Assembly: GCF_901482695.1 (NCBI RefSeq)
Contig: NZ_LR590484.1
Span: 4,588,001-4,652,000, forward strand
DNA: 64,000 bases
Direction of reading: 5' to 3'
Origin: Sphingobacterium thalpophilum
Lineage (GTDB): Bacteria; Bacteroidota; Bacteroidia; Sphingobacteriales; Sphingobacteriaceae
In this document: piece by piece, positions 53,698 to 62,215 of the stretch
Position numbering within the stretch: the first letter of the stretch is position 1
How the letters are laid out: every line of letters begins with the position of its first letter
Notes under the pieces: model-generated
Seen by the model: only the letters and a program-made list of their open reading frames with translations
Databases searched by the model: none
Told to the model about the DNA's origin: nothing
Translations under genes and position numbers: made by a program

Positions 53698-53700
53698 ATC

Positions 53701-54411
53701 TTATAAAGTTTCTATAGCCTCATGTAGACGTTCAGCATAGGCGAATGCAGTTAGCTTGACCCATTGTTTCGTAACCCTTATTATCCAAAATATTAGGATA
53801 ACAATTAAGAATATTTCAGCGATAAAGAATATCTCGGGAAATTGACCCACTGTCCATACTCCACTGGTATACACAAAAAAACCGTAAGTAGCTAAAATCA
53901 GTGATATTATTAAAGCTATGGCATAAGGCTTAAGTCCTAATAAGTTTCTACGAAATCCGTATCCCATATTTTCTCTAAAAATGAGTGCATACTTGTTTAT
54001 ATCACGAGTGTTCCCGATAACAAATTTTGTCCAAGCACGGTAAACTTCATCTGCATCATCAGGATTCAGTCTTTCAAACTGTTCATCAACACTGTCTCCT
54101 GTAGGACACAATTGTTCCATCTTTAAATGGTTTCTCGTTTTGGTATGTCTATCCAAGTGTGCATCACGCCAACGAAACAACTGTGTAGTAGGCGCACCAC
54201 CCCAATCACGCCAAATATCTGCTTCCTTTTTTTTTCCGGCATCCCGACCAAGATGTGATGTTAAGTAAGCAAGTACCCCAATAAGCCCTACAGGTATGCC
54301 ATAGTGGTAATACTGTTGGAAATCCCATACAGTAACCACTAACATTACGCTTAAGGGCAAGTAGAAAAGTATCATGGGATAAACCCTCGCAGTTAAACTG
54401 TATCTATCCAT
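53701..54411 (-). CDS. four-helix membrane protein of unknown function, cassette partner
   Basis: 236 residues with two hydrophobic hairpins: helices at about 12-28 and 38-54, and at about 162-178 and 188-208. Between them is a polar cytoplasmic domain (about 55-155: KKEADIWRDWGGAPTTQLFRW, then NPDDADEVYRAWTKFVIGNTRD). I do not recognise the family. It starts three bases after the metallo-beta-lactamase gene stops, so the two are co-translated. Four-helix membrane proteins are common effectors in nucleotide-signalling defence systems, but nothing here proves that. It is not part of the standard tra set. Confidence 0.65.
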   Translation of the reverse strand: MDRYSLTARVYPMILFYLPLSVMLVVTVWDFQQYYHYGIPVGLIGVLAYLTSHLGRDAGKKKEADIWRDWGGAPTTQLFRWRDAHLDRHTKTRNHLKMEQLCPTGDSVDEQFERLNPDDADEVYRAWTKFVIGNTRDINKYALIFRENMGYGFRRNLLGLKPYAIALIISLILATYGFFVYTSGVWTVGQFPEIFFIAEIFLIVILIFWIIRVTKQWVKLTAFAYAERLHEAIETL

Positions 54412-54414
54412 ATA

Positions 54415-55464
54415 TTATTCTTCAACTTCGTTATAAAATGGTACAGCTTCTGCAGGCCCCCAACCTTGTCTTGATGAATTGTGCTGATGAACAAGAATGT
54501 TGCCATTCGTCTTATAAACTTTAGCATTTCGTCTTAACAACGCATTAGTTACTTTTCTCGCTGGATGCTTAGGAGCGTCCTTAGAAGCTGAAGCATATGC
54601 AGTAGTACAACGAATGCTATTAAGTATTGACGGCGAAATATTTCTCTTACTTCCATGATGAGGAATCTGAAAAAAGTCGACATGGGAAATATCTATATAC
54701 TGTTCGTTTGCGAAATCTATCACATTTTTAAGAGACTCTATCCCAGAGTCTCCGGTGAACAGAAATTTTTTGTTTGCAAAGCGAACAAGTAAAACTGCAC
54801 TTGAACGATTCTCCGCAGATGTTTCACCATCTTCACTTAACGTTTCGATATCAAGTGCCTCCTGTACCCATGTGATTGCTTTTTCGAATGAGCTAAAGGC
54901 TTTCTCAAGAATTCCTTTTGGTTGAGGACTCCTTGCAAAGCCAGGAATAAGCTCCCTGTAGTAGTCTATACTGGGGCCTAAAACTGTAATTACACCATCT
55001 TCACTCGTTCTTCCTGCAAATGGCTCACGCACATCAATACCTTTTTCCTCCGCAAGCTGTACAAGTTCATAAGCATAAGTGTACGCTTTCTGTAGCCTCT
55101 CACTTAGACTATTGTCTGTAATCCGGCCATCATGAAAGAGGTCACAAATATGAGGTGAATGTTCCCAAGGTTTGTGTATCCATAGTTCTCCTACCGAACA
55201 CTGATTCATAATTTGTCGAAGACCCGAAGCATGGTCTGCATCAGGATGTGTACATACGACAAGGTCTACGTGATTAGTATCGTAGAGTTTCTGAATATGC
55301 TCAACGAGCCTGTTACCGGAATCCTTAGTTCCGCCATCGATGACCACAACCTGATAACGGGAACGTTCTGAAAAATCCCCGTACCGGAATGCGATAGCAT
55401 CTCCACTTTTTTCGCCACTGTCTACTGGCAGAAAATCAATTTGTAATTGTTCTATCATACGCAA
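54415..55464 (-). CDS. ComEC-type metallo-beta-lactamase-fold protein
   Basis: 349 residues, no signal peptide or membrane helix. The zinc site is complete in ComEC/Rec2 style: HPDADH (73-78), Asp239 in FTGDSG and the HHGS of IPHHGS (269-272). Before it comes VVIDGGTKDSG. This corresponds to the C-terminal nuclease-like domain of ComEC without its channel domain. Such stand-alone proteins may act on nucleic acids or nucleotides. It is the first gene of the inverted pair inserted between traD and traE. Defence or anti-defence cargo is an inference from position; the fold call is firm. Confidence 0.78.
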   Translation of the reverse strand: MRMIEQLQIDFLPVDSGEKSGDAIAFRYGDFSERSRYQVVVIDGGTKDSGNRLVEHIQKLYDTNHVDLVVCTHPDADHASGLRQIMNQCSVGELWIHKPWEHSPHICDLFHDGRITDNSLSERLQKAYTYAYELVQLAEEKGIDVREPFAGRTSEDGVITVLGPSIDYYRELIPGFARSPQPKGILEKAFSSFEKAITWVQEALDIETLSEDGETSAENRSSAVLLVRFANKKFLFTGDSGIESLKNVIDFANEQYIDISHVDFFQIPHHGSKRNISPSILNSIRCTTAYASASKDAPKHPARKVTNALLRRNAKVYKTNGNILVHQHNSSRQGWGPAEAVPFYNEVEE

Positions 55465-56018
55465 TATATATAATTTTGGCTCGCACTAAATCAAGTTACA
55501 ACCGACCGCGAGCATTAATCGGGGTAACCCTTGAATTTCATTCTTAAAATTAAATAGGACGTAATAGCAGTATAAAATGTGGGAGAAGAGTTTAGTATTA
55601 GACAGGATTCATAATCTACGGTTCTAACAACATAAGGTCTAAACACCCTAACAAAATATAATGTAAACAATTGATTTATAACACACAGTTAGTCCAATTT
55701 ATCACTATCAAAATCGTTGCCATCGCTATTTTTTGGGGGTTTTTCTTGTCATTAATTCAGTCTCATGTCAAACAGGCGTAAAAACAACCTTAGTAACGAC
55801 ATTTTGACATACACATACATTTGATTGAGATTCAACTTAGGTAGAAAAGTCTGTCTTTATAATGGTAATTTATCATACTGTCTTGTTATAACTCCGCCAC
55901 TCACTGCCAATTAATTCCGCTGATTTCCAGTTTCCCATAACGCTTCGATTTCCATAAGACTTTTGTTGCGAAAGCCCACACGAGGTGGGAATTAGTAACA
56001 ATTTAATTCAGTTAAATC
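55465..56018. other. intergenic region carrying the traE-N promoter
   Basis: No gene seen in 554 bases. As traD is followed by a terminator, the traE operon needs its own promoter here. TACATTTG at 55816-55823 matches the Bacteroidetes -7 consensus TAnnTTTG, but I find no good -33 TTG at the right distance. A small hairpin CCCAC/GTGGG lies at 55975-55989, 30 bases before traE. Confidence 0.4.
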
Positions 56019-56324
56019 ATGGAAAAACAAAGCAAAAAAGTGTTGCTGACAGGCGTTGCGTTCCTGTCGGCATTCGGTGTGTTCGCACAGGGCAACGGCT
56101 CGGCAGGTATCACCGAAGCCACGCAGATGGTGACCTCCTATTTCGACCCTGCGACCCAATTAATCTATGCGATTGGGGCTGTGGTCGGGTTAATCGGTGG
56201 CGTAAAGGTGTACAACAAATTCAGTAGCGGTGACCCCGATACAAGCAAGACTGCGGCGTCGTGGTTTGGGGCTTGTATTTTCCTCATCGTAGCGGCGACC
56301 ATTCTCCGCTCATTCTTCCTTTAA
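56019..56324 (+). CDS. traE: TraE (DUF4134), small membrane protein of the transfer channel
   Basis: 101 residues: a signal-like first segment (KVLLTGVAFLSAFGVFAQ), then two transmembrane helices (LIYAIGAVVGLIGGVKVY and SWFGACIFLIVAATILRSFF). The DUF4134 pattern ATQMVTSYFDPATQLIYAIG is clear. It resembles VirB2-type pilin or VirB3-associated components in topology and is the first gene of the channel operon. TraF follows 11 bases later. Confidence 0.87.
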   Translation: MEKQSKKVLLTGVAFLSAFGVFAQGNGSAGITEATQMVTSYFDPATQLIYAIGAVVGLIGGVKVYNKFSSGDPDTSKTAASWFGACIFLIVAATILRSFFL

Positions 56325-56335
56325 GCTGGCGTATT

Positions 56336-56668
56336 ATGAGCAATTACAATATCAATAAAGGTATCGGCAGAACGGTTGAGTTCAAAGGACTGAAAGCACA
56401 GTACCTGTTCATCTTCGCAGGTGGTCTGCTCGGCGTGCTTATCCTCGTCATGGTCATGTACATGGCAGGCGTAAACTCCTACGTGTGCCTGTTCATCGGG
56501 GCAGGCGGTGCATCGCTCATCGTTTGGCAAACATTCGCATTGAACGGCAAATACGGCGAACACGGATTGATGAAAGTCGGGGCAAAGAAAAGGCATCCGA
56601 AATACATCATCTGTCGCAGAGCCGTACACCGCTATTTAAAATTCACTTCTAAATCCAGTCATTTATGA
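56336..56668 (+). CDS. traF: TraF (DUF4133), VirB3-like
   Basis: 110 residues from the Met at 56336 (MSNYNINKGIGRTVEFKGLKA), the usual TraF start; the same frame is open upstream through traE but that is spurious. Two closely spaced transmembrane helices (AQYLFIFAGGLLGVLILVMVMY and YVCLFIGAGGASLIVWQTF) match DUF4133 and VirB3 topology. Its stop overlaps the traG start (ATGA), indicating coupled translation, as expected for VirB3-VirB4 partners. Confidence 0.87.
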   Translation: MSNYNINKGIGRTVEFKGLKAQYLFIFAGGLLGVLILVMVMYMAGVNSYVCLFIGAGGASLIVWQTFALNGKYGEHGLMKVGAKKRHPKYIICRRAVHRYLKFTSKSSHL

Positions 56669-59178
56669 GAAATACAGGGAAAGCCACAACGTTGGAAAGC
56701 AAGTTTCCATTACTGGCGGTGGAACACAACTGCATCATTTCAAAGGATGCAGACATCACGGCTTGCTTTCGGGTACACCTGCCGGAGTTATTTACGGTTG
56801 CATCGGCGGAGTACGATGCCATTCATTCGGCTTGGCATAAGGCTATCAAGACCTTACCGAACTACACCATTGTCCACAAACAGGACTGGTACATCAAGGA
56901 AAGCTATGCGCCGGATATTGCACAGAACGGGTTGAGTTTCCTTGCAAAGTCCTATCAACAGCATTTCAACGAACGTCCATTTTTAAACCATTACTGCTAC
57001 CTGTTCCTAACCAAGACCACCAAAGAACGGATGCGGATGCAGAGCAACTTTAGTTCGCTCTGCAAAGGTGTCCTTATCCCGAAAGAAATAAGGGAAAAAG
57101 AAACCGTCCGAAAGTTCATGGAAGCGGTGGCACAGTTTGAGCGCATTGTCAACGATAGCGGTTTTGTGAAACTGGAACGCTTGACCGAGGATGACATCAT
57201 CGGCACAGGCGACCAACAGGGATTGCTCGAACAGTACCTTACCCTGTCGAGGGAAGCCGGAACGCCCATGCAGGATATAGCTTTGGGAAGCGAGGACGTG
57301 CGTATAGGCAACAAAAGGCTGTGCCTGCACACCCTGTCCGATACGGACGATTTGCCGGGCACGGTATCGGCAAATACGAGGTATGAAAAGCTGTCCACGG
57401 ACAGGAGCGATTGCCTCTTGTCCTTTGCCTCTCCGGTGGGCTTGCTCCTTAGCTGTAACCATATCTATAACCAATACCTGTTTTTGGATAACAGCGATGA
57501 GAACCTGCGGAAGTTTGAAAAGTCTGCCCGTAATATGCACTCACTGGCAAGGTACAGCCGTGCTAATCAGATTAACAAAGAGTGGATTGAAAGGTATCTG
57601 AACGAAGCGCACAGCTTCGGGCTTTCGGCTATCCGTGCGCACTTCAATGTGATGGCGTGGTCGGATGACCCGAACGAACTGAAACAGCTAAAGAACGATA
57701 CGGGCAGTGCGCTTGCTTTGATGGAGTGCAAGCCGAGGCATAACACAGTGGATGTTGCGACACTGTATTGGGCAGGCATGGCAGGAAATGCAGGCGACTT
57801 TCCGGCAGAGGAAAGTTTCTACACGTTCATCGAACCTGCGCTGTGTTTCTTCACCGAAGAAACCAATTACCAAAGTTCGCCATCACCTTTCGGTATCAAG
57901 ATGGCGGACAGGCTGACAGGCAAACCCATCCATTTGGACATTTCCGACCTGCCCATGAAAAAAGGCATTATCACGAACCGGAACAAATTCATACTTGGTC
58001 CGTCAGGTTCGGGAAAATCCTTTTTCACCAATCACATGGTGAGGCAGTATTATGAGCAAGGCTCTCATGTACTATTGGTCGATACGGGCAACTCTTATCA
58101 AGGGCTGTGCGAACTGATTAAGGGGAAGACAAAGGGAAAAGACGGTGTGTATTTTACCTACACCGAAGACAACCCGATAGCATTCAATCCATTTTATACG
58201 GATGACGGCGTATTCGACATTGAGAAAAGGGAAAGTATCAAGACCTTGATACTGACTTTGTGGAAGCGTGACGATGAACCGCCGACCCGTTCAGAGGAAG
58301 TGGCGTTGTCCAACGCCGTGAGCGGTTACATCGAGCGTATCAAGCAAAGCGATGAATATCCCTCTTTCAATGGATTTTACGAGTATGTACGGGGTGATTA
58401 TAAAAAGGTACTGGAAGACAAACAGGTAAGGGAAAAAGACTTTGACCTCGCAAATTTTCTGAACGTGCTTGAACCCTATTACAAGGGCGGAGAGTACGAC
58501 TATCTGCTGAACTCCGACAAGCAACTTGACCTGCTTTCCAAACGCTTTATCGTGTTTGAAATTGATGCGATTAAAGACCACAAAATCCTCTTTCCCATAG
58601 TGACCATCATCATTATGGAAGTATTCATCAATAAGATGCGCAGGCTCAAAGGTGTGCGCAAAATGATACTGATTGAGGAAGCGTGGAAAGCCATCGCCAA
58701 AGAGGGAATGGCGGAGTACATCAAGTACCTGTTTAAGACCGTTCGCAAATTTTTTGGTGAGGCTATCGTGGTCACGCAGGAAGTGGACGACATCATCCAG
58801 TCACCCGTGGTCAAGGAAAGTATCATCAACAATTCCGACTGTAAAATCCTGCTTGACCAACGCAAGTACATGAACAAATTCGATGCGATACAGGAAATGT
58901 TGGGGCTTACAGAAAAGGAAAAATCCCAAATCCTTTCCATCAATCAGAACAATGACCCGTCAAGGCTTTACAAAGAGGTATGGATTGGGCTTGGCGGCAC
59001 GCATTCCGCCGTGTATGCCACAGAGGTTTCGCTCGAAGAATATTTGGCATACACCACAGAGGAAACCGAAAAAATGGAAGTCGTGCAACTGGCATCCGAA
59101 CTGGAAGGCAATGTGGAACTGGCGATAAAACGCATTGCCCAACAGAGACGTGAGAACGCAAACCTGCCTGTCCGGTAG
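56665..59178 (+). CDS. traG: TraG, VirB4-like conjugation ATPase
   Basis: 837 residues. An N-terminal VirB4-type domain is followed by the ATPase with Walker A GPSGSGKS at 445-452 and Walker B in KMILIEEAWKAIA; the later VVTQEVDDIIQS motif is also family-typical. It powers assembly and substrate transfer of the conjugation channel at the inner membrane. The length is normal for Bacteroidetes TraG and no lesion is present. The first four bases overlap the end of traF. A hairpin straddles its stop codon. Confidence 0.94.
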   Translation: MRNTGKATTLESKFPLLAVEHNCIISKDADITACFRVHLPELFTVASAEYDAIHSAWHKAIKTLPNYTIVHKQDWYIKESYAPDIAQNGLSFLAKSYQQHFNERPFLNHYCYLFLTKTTKERMRMQSNFSSLCKGVLIPKEIREKETVRKFMEAVAQFERIVNDSGFVKLERLTEDDIIGTGDQQGLLEQYLTLSREAGTPMQDIALGSEDVRIGNKRLCLHTLSDTDDLPGTVSANTRYEKLSTDRSDCLLSFASPVGLLLSCNHIYNQYLFLDNSDENLRKFEKSARNMHSLARYSRANQINKEWIERYLNEAHSFGLSAIRAHFNVMAWSDDPNELKQLKNDTGSALALMECKPRHNTVDVATLYWAGMAGNAGDFPAEESFYTFIEPALCFFTEETNYQSSPSPFGIKMADRLTGKPIHLDISDLPMKKGIITNRNKFILGPSGSGKSFFTNHMVRQYYEQGSHVLLVDTGNSYQGLCELIKGKTKGKDGVYFTYTEDNPIAFNPFYTDDGVFDIEKRESIKTLILTLWKRDDEPPTRSEEVALSNAVSGYIERIKQSDEYPSFNGFYEYVRGDYKKVLEDKQVREKDFDLANFLNVLEPYYKGGEYDYLLNSDKQLDLLSKRFIVFEIDAIKDHKILFPIVTIIIMEVFINKMRRLKGVRKMILIEEAWKAIAKEGMAEYIKYLFKTVRKFFGEAIVVTQEVDDIIQSPVVKESIINNSDCKILLDQRKYMNKFDAIQEMLGLTEKEKSQILSINQNNDPSRLYKEVWIGLGGTHSAVYATEVSLEEYLAYTTEETEKMEVVQLASELEGNVELAIKRIAQQRRENANLPVR

Positions 59179-59183
59179 GCAGG
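59163..59183. repeat. palindrome overlapping the traG stop codon
   Basis: CCTGCCT (59163-59169), seven bases, AGGCAGG (59177-59183). The last codons and the TAG stop of traG lie within it. Resembles dispersed CCTGCC...GGCAGG palindromes found in many Bacteroidota genomes. Confidence 0.6.
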
Positions 59184-59215
59184 TAATTATTAATCATTTA
59201 AAAAAATCAGAGACA

Positions 59216-59848
59216 ATGAAAAAAGCAATGTTACTGGTGTTTACGGCATTTATGCTTGCCGTTGCACCGTCCGCTAAGGCACAATTTGTTGTTACAGACC
59301 CTGCAAACCTTGCATCGGGTATCATCAACAGTGCAAATGAAATCATACAGACTTCATCCACCGTTTCAAACGTGGTAAAGAATTTCAACGAGGTAAAAAA
59401 AGTGTATGAACAGGGCAAGGAGTATTACGACAAACTGAAAGCCGTAAACAACTTGGTGAAAGATGCCCGTAAGGTGCAACAAACGGTGCTACTCGTAGGC
59501 GATGTGTCCGAAATGTACGTGAACAATTTCGGCAAAATGATGAACGACCCAAATTTCAGTCCGCAGGAACTGACGGCAATTGCCAACGGTTATTCCACGC
59601 TATTGAACGAGAGTACCGAACTGCTCAAAGAACTGAAACAGATTGTAAGCTCGACCGGACTTTCCCTAAATGACAAGGAACGTATGGACATCATCGACAG
59701 GGTTTACAAAGAGGTCAAGAATTACCACAGTCTTGTAAGGTATTTCACCAACAAGAATATCTCCGTAAGCATTTTGAGGGCTAAGAAACAGAACAACACC
59801 AAAAGGGTGCTTGAACTGTACGGAACGGCTGAACAAAAATACTGGTAA
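59216..59848 (+). CDS. traI: TraI (DUF4141), VirB5-like periplasmic protein
   Basis: 210 residues from the Met at 59216, which opens a signal peptide (MKKAMLLVFTAFMLAVAPSA, cleavage before QFVV). The upstream frame to 59135 includes the traG hairpin and is not protein-like. The mature protein is all-helical, with FVVTDPANLASGIINSANEII as the DUF4141 signature. It probably works like VirB5 at the channel or pilus tip. traJ starts four bases after its stop. No traH-like gene lies between traG and traI. Confidence 0.87.
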   Translation: MKKAMLLVFTAFMLAVAPSAKAQFVVTDPANLASGIINSANEIIQTSSTVSNVVKNFNEVKKVYEQGKEYYDKLKAVNNLVKDARKVQQTVLLVGDVSEMYVNNFGKMMNDPNFSPQELTAIANGYSTLLNESTELLKELKQIVSSTGLSLNDKERMDIIDRVYKEVKNYHSLVRYFTNKNISVSILRAKKQNNTKRVLELYGTAEQKYW

Positions 59849-59851
59849 GCT

Positions 59852-60847
59852 ATGGAATGGAACAATCTTCACGAACTCCTGCGCTCGCTGTACGATGAGA
59901 TGCTCCCACTGTCCGCCGATATGGCGACAGTGGCTAAGGGCATCGCCGGATTGGGTGCACTGTTCTACGTGGCACTGAAAGTGTGGCAGGCATTGAGCCG
60001 TGCAGAACCGATAGACGTGTTTCCGCTCCTGCGACCGTTCGCCATCGGGCTTTGCATTATGTTCTTCCCGACCATCGTATTGGGAACTATCAATGCGGTA
60101 TTAAGTCCGGTCGTAAAAGGCACAAACGCCATGCTCGAAAACCAAGTGCTTGACCTCAACAAATTGCAGGAACAAAAAGACCTGTTGGAGAGAGAGGCGA
60201 TGCTCCGCAATCCCGAAACCGCTTACCTCGTAAGCGATGAGGAATTTGATAAGAAACTGGACGAATTGGGATGGTCGCCGTCCGATTTGGTTGCCATATC
60301 CGGTATGTACATGGAGCGTGGAATGTACGATTTAAAGAAAAGCATCCGTGACTGGTTTCGGGAACTACTGGAAGTCCTTTTCCAAGCATCCGCTTTGGTC
60401 ATAGACACCATACGGACATTCTTTCTTATCGTGCTGTCCATTCTCGGGCCGATAGCCTTTGCGATAAGTGTATGGGATGGTTTTCAATCCACACTTACGC
60501 AATGGCTGACCCGATATATCAGCGTGTACCTGTGGTTGCCCATCGCCGATATGTTCAGCTCCATGCTCGCCAAGATACAATCCCTCATCATCGAACGGGA
60601 TATTGATATGCTTGCCGACCCGACCTACATCCCCGACACATCCAACACCGTGTATATCATCTTCATGCTGATTGGGATTGTGGGCTATTTCACCATTCCA
60701 ACGGTGGCAGGTTGGGTTATCCAAGCCGGAGGCGCAGGAAACTTCATGCGCAACGTAAACTCTACGGCATCGAAGACCGGAAACATCGCCGGAGCGGGAA
60801 CGGGGGCTGTTGCAGGCAATATCGGTGGCAGGTTAATGAACAAATAA
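59852..60847 (+). CDS. traJ: TraJ, VirB6-like polytopic channel protein
   Basis: 331 residues with several transmembrane helices (about 28-45, 53-75, 180-215, 220-240, 275-300) and the family pattern YDEMLPLSADMATVAKGIAGLGALFYVALK. A Gly/Ala-rich tail follows (GNIAGAGTGAVAGNIGGR). It probably forms part of the inner-membrane pore like VirB6. Located between traI and traK in standard order. Confidence 0.9.
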   Translation: MEWNNLHELLRSLYDEMLPLSADMATVAKGIAGLGALFYVALKVWQALSRAEPIDVFPLLRPFAIGLCIMFFPTIVLGTINAVLSPVVKGTNAMLENQVLDLNKLQEQKDLLEREAMLRNPETAYLVSDEEFDKKLDELGWSPSDLVAISGMYMERGMYDLKKSIRDWFRELLEVLFQASALVIDTIRTFFLIVLSILGPIAFAISVWDGFQSTLTQWLTRYISVYLWLPIADMFSSMLAKIQSLIIERDIDMLADPTYIPDTSNTVYIIFMLIGIVGYFTIPTVAGWVIQAGGAGNFMRNVNSTASKTGNIAGAGTGAVAGNIGGRLMNK

Positions 60848-60860
60848 AAATCAAGAAGCA

Positions 60861-61484
60861 ATGGAATTTAAGACACTAAGAAATATCGAAAACAGCTTTA
60901 GGCAAATACGGCTGTATGCCATTGTATTTGCGGTACTCTGCATCGCTGTGGTAGGTTATGCCGTATGGCAGTCCTACCAGTTTGCCGAGGCACAACGACA
61001 AAAAATATATGTACTGGACAAAGGTAAATCCTTGATGCTGGCACTGTCACAGGATGCAAGCATCAACAGACCTGTTGAGGCACGGGAACACGTTAAGCGT
61101 TTCCATGAACTGTTCTTTACGCTCGCCCCCGATAAGAACGCTATCGAAAGCAACATGAAAAGGGCTTTTAACCTTGCCGACAAATCGGCTTTCGATTATT
61201 ACAAAGACCTTTCAGAAAAAGGATACTACAACCGTATCATTTCGGGCAATGTGCAACAGCGTATCGAAGTGGACAGCGTGGTCTGCAACTTCGACACCTA
61301 TCCCTATGCCGTAAGAACGTATGCCAAACAGTATATCATCCGTCCAAGCAACGTGACCAAACGGAATTTGGTCACTTCATGCCTATTGTTGAACTCGGTC
61401 AAGTCTGACAACAATCCGCAGGGCTTCAATATCGAAAAGTTTGCCGTGTTGGAAAACAGAGACGTAGAAGTCGTAGACCGCTAA
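60861..61484 (+). CDS. traK: TraK, VirB8-like scaffold protein
   Basis: 207 residues: short cytoplasmic start (MEFKTLRNIENSFRQIRLY), one transmembrane helix (AIVFAVLCIAVVGYAVWQSY, about 20-39) and a periplasmic domain. The DUF-TraK pattern SINRPVEAREHVKRFHELFFTLAPDK is well conserved. Its VirB8-like topology suggests a bridge between inner-membrane and outer-membrane parts. It follows traJ by 13 bases. Confidence 0.9.
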   Translation: MEFKTLRNIENSFRQIRLYAIVFAVLCIAVVGYAVWQSYQFAEAQRQKIYVLDKGKSLMLALSQDASINRPVEAREHVKRFHELFFTLAPDKNAIESNMKRAFNLADKSAFDYYKDLSEKGYYNRIISGNVQQRIEVDSVVCNFDTYPYAVRTYAKQYIIRPSNVTKRNLVTSCLLLNSVKSDNNPQGFNIEKFAVLENRDVEVVDR

Positions 61485-61494
61485 AGCCAAGATT

Positions 61495-61914
61495 ATGGAA
61501 GCAATATCAGATTTGAACACGTTCGCCAAAATCCTTACCGCAAAAGGGTATGACGGCTATTTCCATACGCGGGGTGCGTATGCCGGAAAACTGAAAGCAA
61601 GCATCAGCGAATATCTCGCAGGTAGCCCCAAAGGTGTAGCTAAACAGGAGTTGTTGCTGACCTGCTTTCTGCAATGGGCAGGCGAAGACCTGCCCAGGAT
61701 AGAATGCCTTATGAGGGTGAAGTACCTAAACGGCAAATTCTTCCTTAACAGCATGGAAGTTGCGAAAAAAGACCGTTACGGGCAAGTGCTGAAACAATCG
61801 GAACTGACCGACCTGTCGGTCGTGACCGCTCCCAAAGCAAAGGAAGCAATCGCTATGGTCAGCGATGCACCTGCACAAAAGGCTACTTCCCAAAACAGGC
61901 GTTTCAAGCACTAA
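61495..61914 (+). CDS. small operon-internal protein of unknown function
   Basis: 139 residues, soluble, in frame with good spacing (10 bases after traK, 13 before traL). The sequence (SDLNTFAKILTAKGYDGYFHTRGAYAGKLKASISEYLAG, then LLTCFLQWAGEDLPRIECLMRVKYLNGKFFLNSME) has no motif I know. Its place inside the operon suggests a real transfer-associated protein, perhaps conserved in related elements. No signal peptide or membrane helix, so cytoplasmic. Confidence 0.65.
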   Translation: MEAISDLNTFAKILTAKGYDGYFHTRGAYAGKLKASISEYLAGSPKGVAKQELLLTCFLQWAGEDLPRIECLMRVKYLNGKFFLNSMEVAKKDRYGQVLKQSELTDLSVVTAPKAKEAIAMVSDAPAQKATSQNRRFKH

Positions 61915-61927
61915 ACATGGTCAAGGC

Positions 61928-62215
61928 ATGAAAAATCTAAGAACAACAATCAATAATTGGTTTGACAGGCTCGATGGGCAGTGGCGGACGATGCCTGTTA
62001 AAAAACAGCACCGCTATACGCTACTGCTCTTTTTGGGCTATGCGCTATTGTCCGTTGCCGTACTGTTGAAAGTGTGCTACGATGTAGCGCACTCCGATAA
62101 TACCCTAACGATAGAGCATATCGAAAACCCGATTAACGGGCAAAACAAATCCTCGGTTTCTCCGCAGGACAGTATTAACAAAATCTTAAAACGTAAAATG
62201 TATGAAAGACAGTGA
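61928..62215 (+). CDS. traL: TraL-like small membrane protein
   Basis: 95 residues from the Met at 61928 (MKNLRTTINNWFDRLDGQW); the frame upstream overlaps the preceding gene and is not used. One transmembrane helix (YTLLLFLGYALLSVAVLLKVCYD) then a short periplasmic tail. Size, place and topology fit TraL of CTnDOT-like elements. It overlaps traM by 14 bases, so translation is coupled. Confidence 0.75.
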   Translation: MKNLRTTINNWFDRLDGQWRTMPVKKQHRYTLLLFLGYALLSVAVLLKVCYDVAHSDNTLTIEHIENPINGQNKSSVSPQDSINKILKRKMYERQ

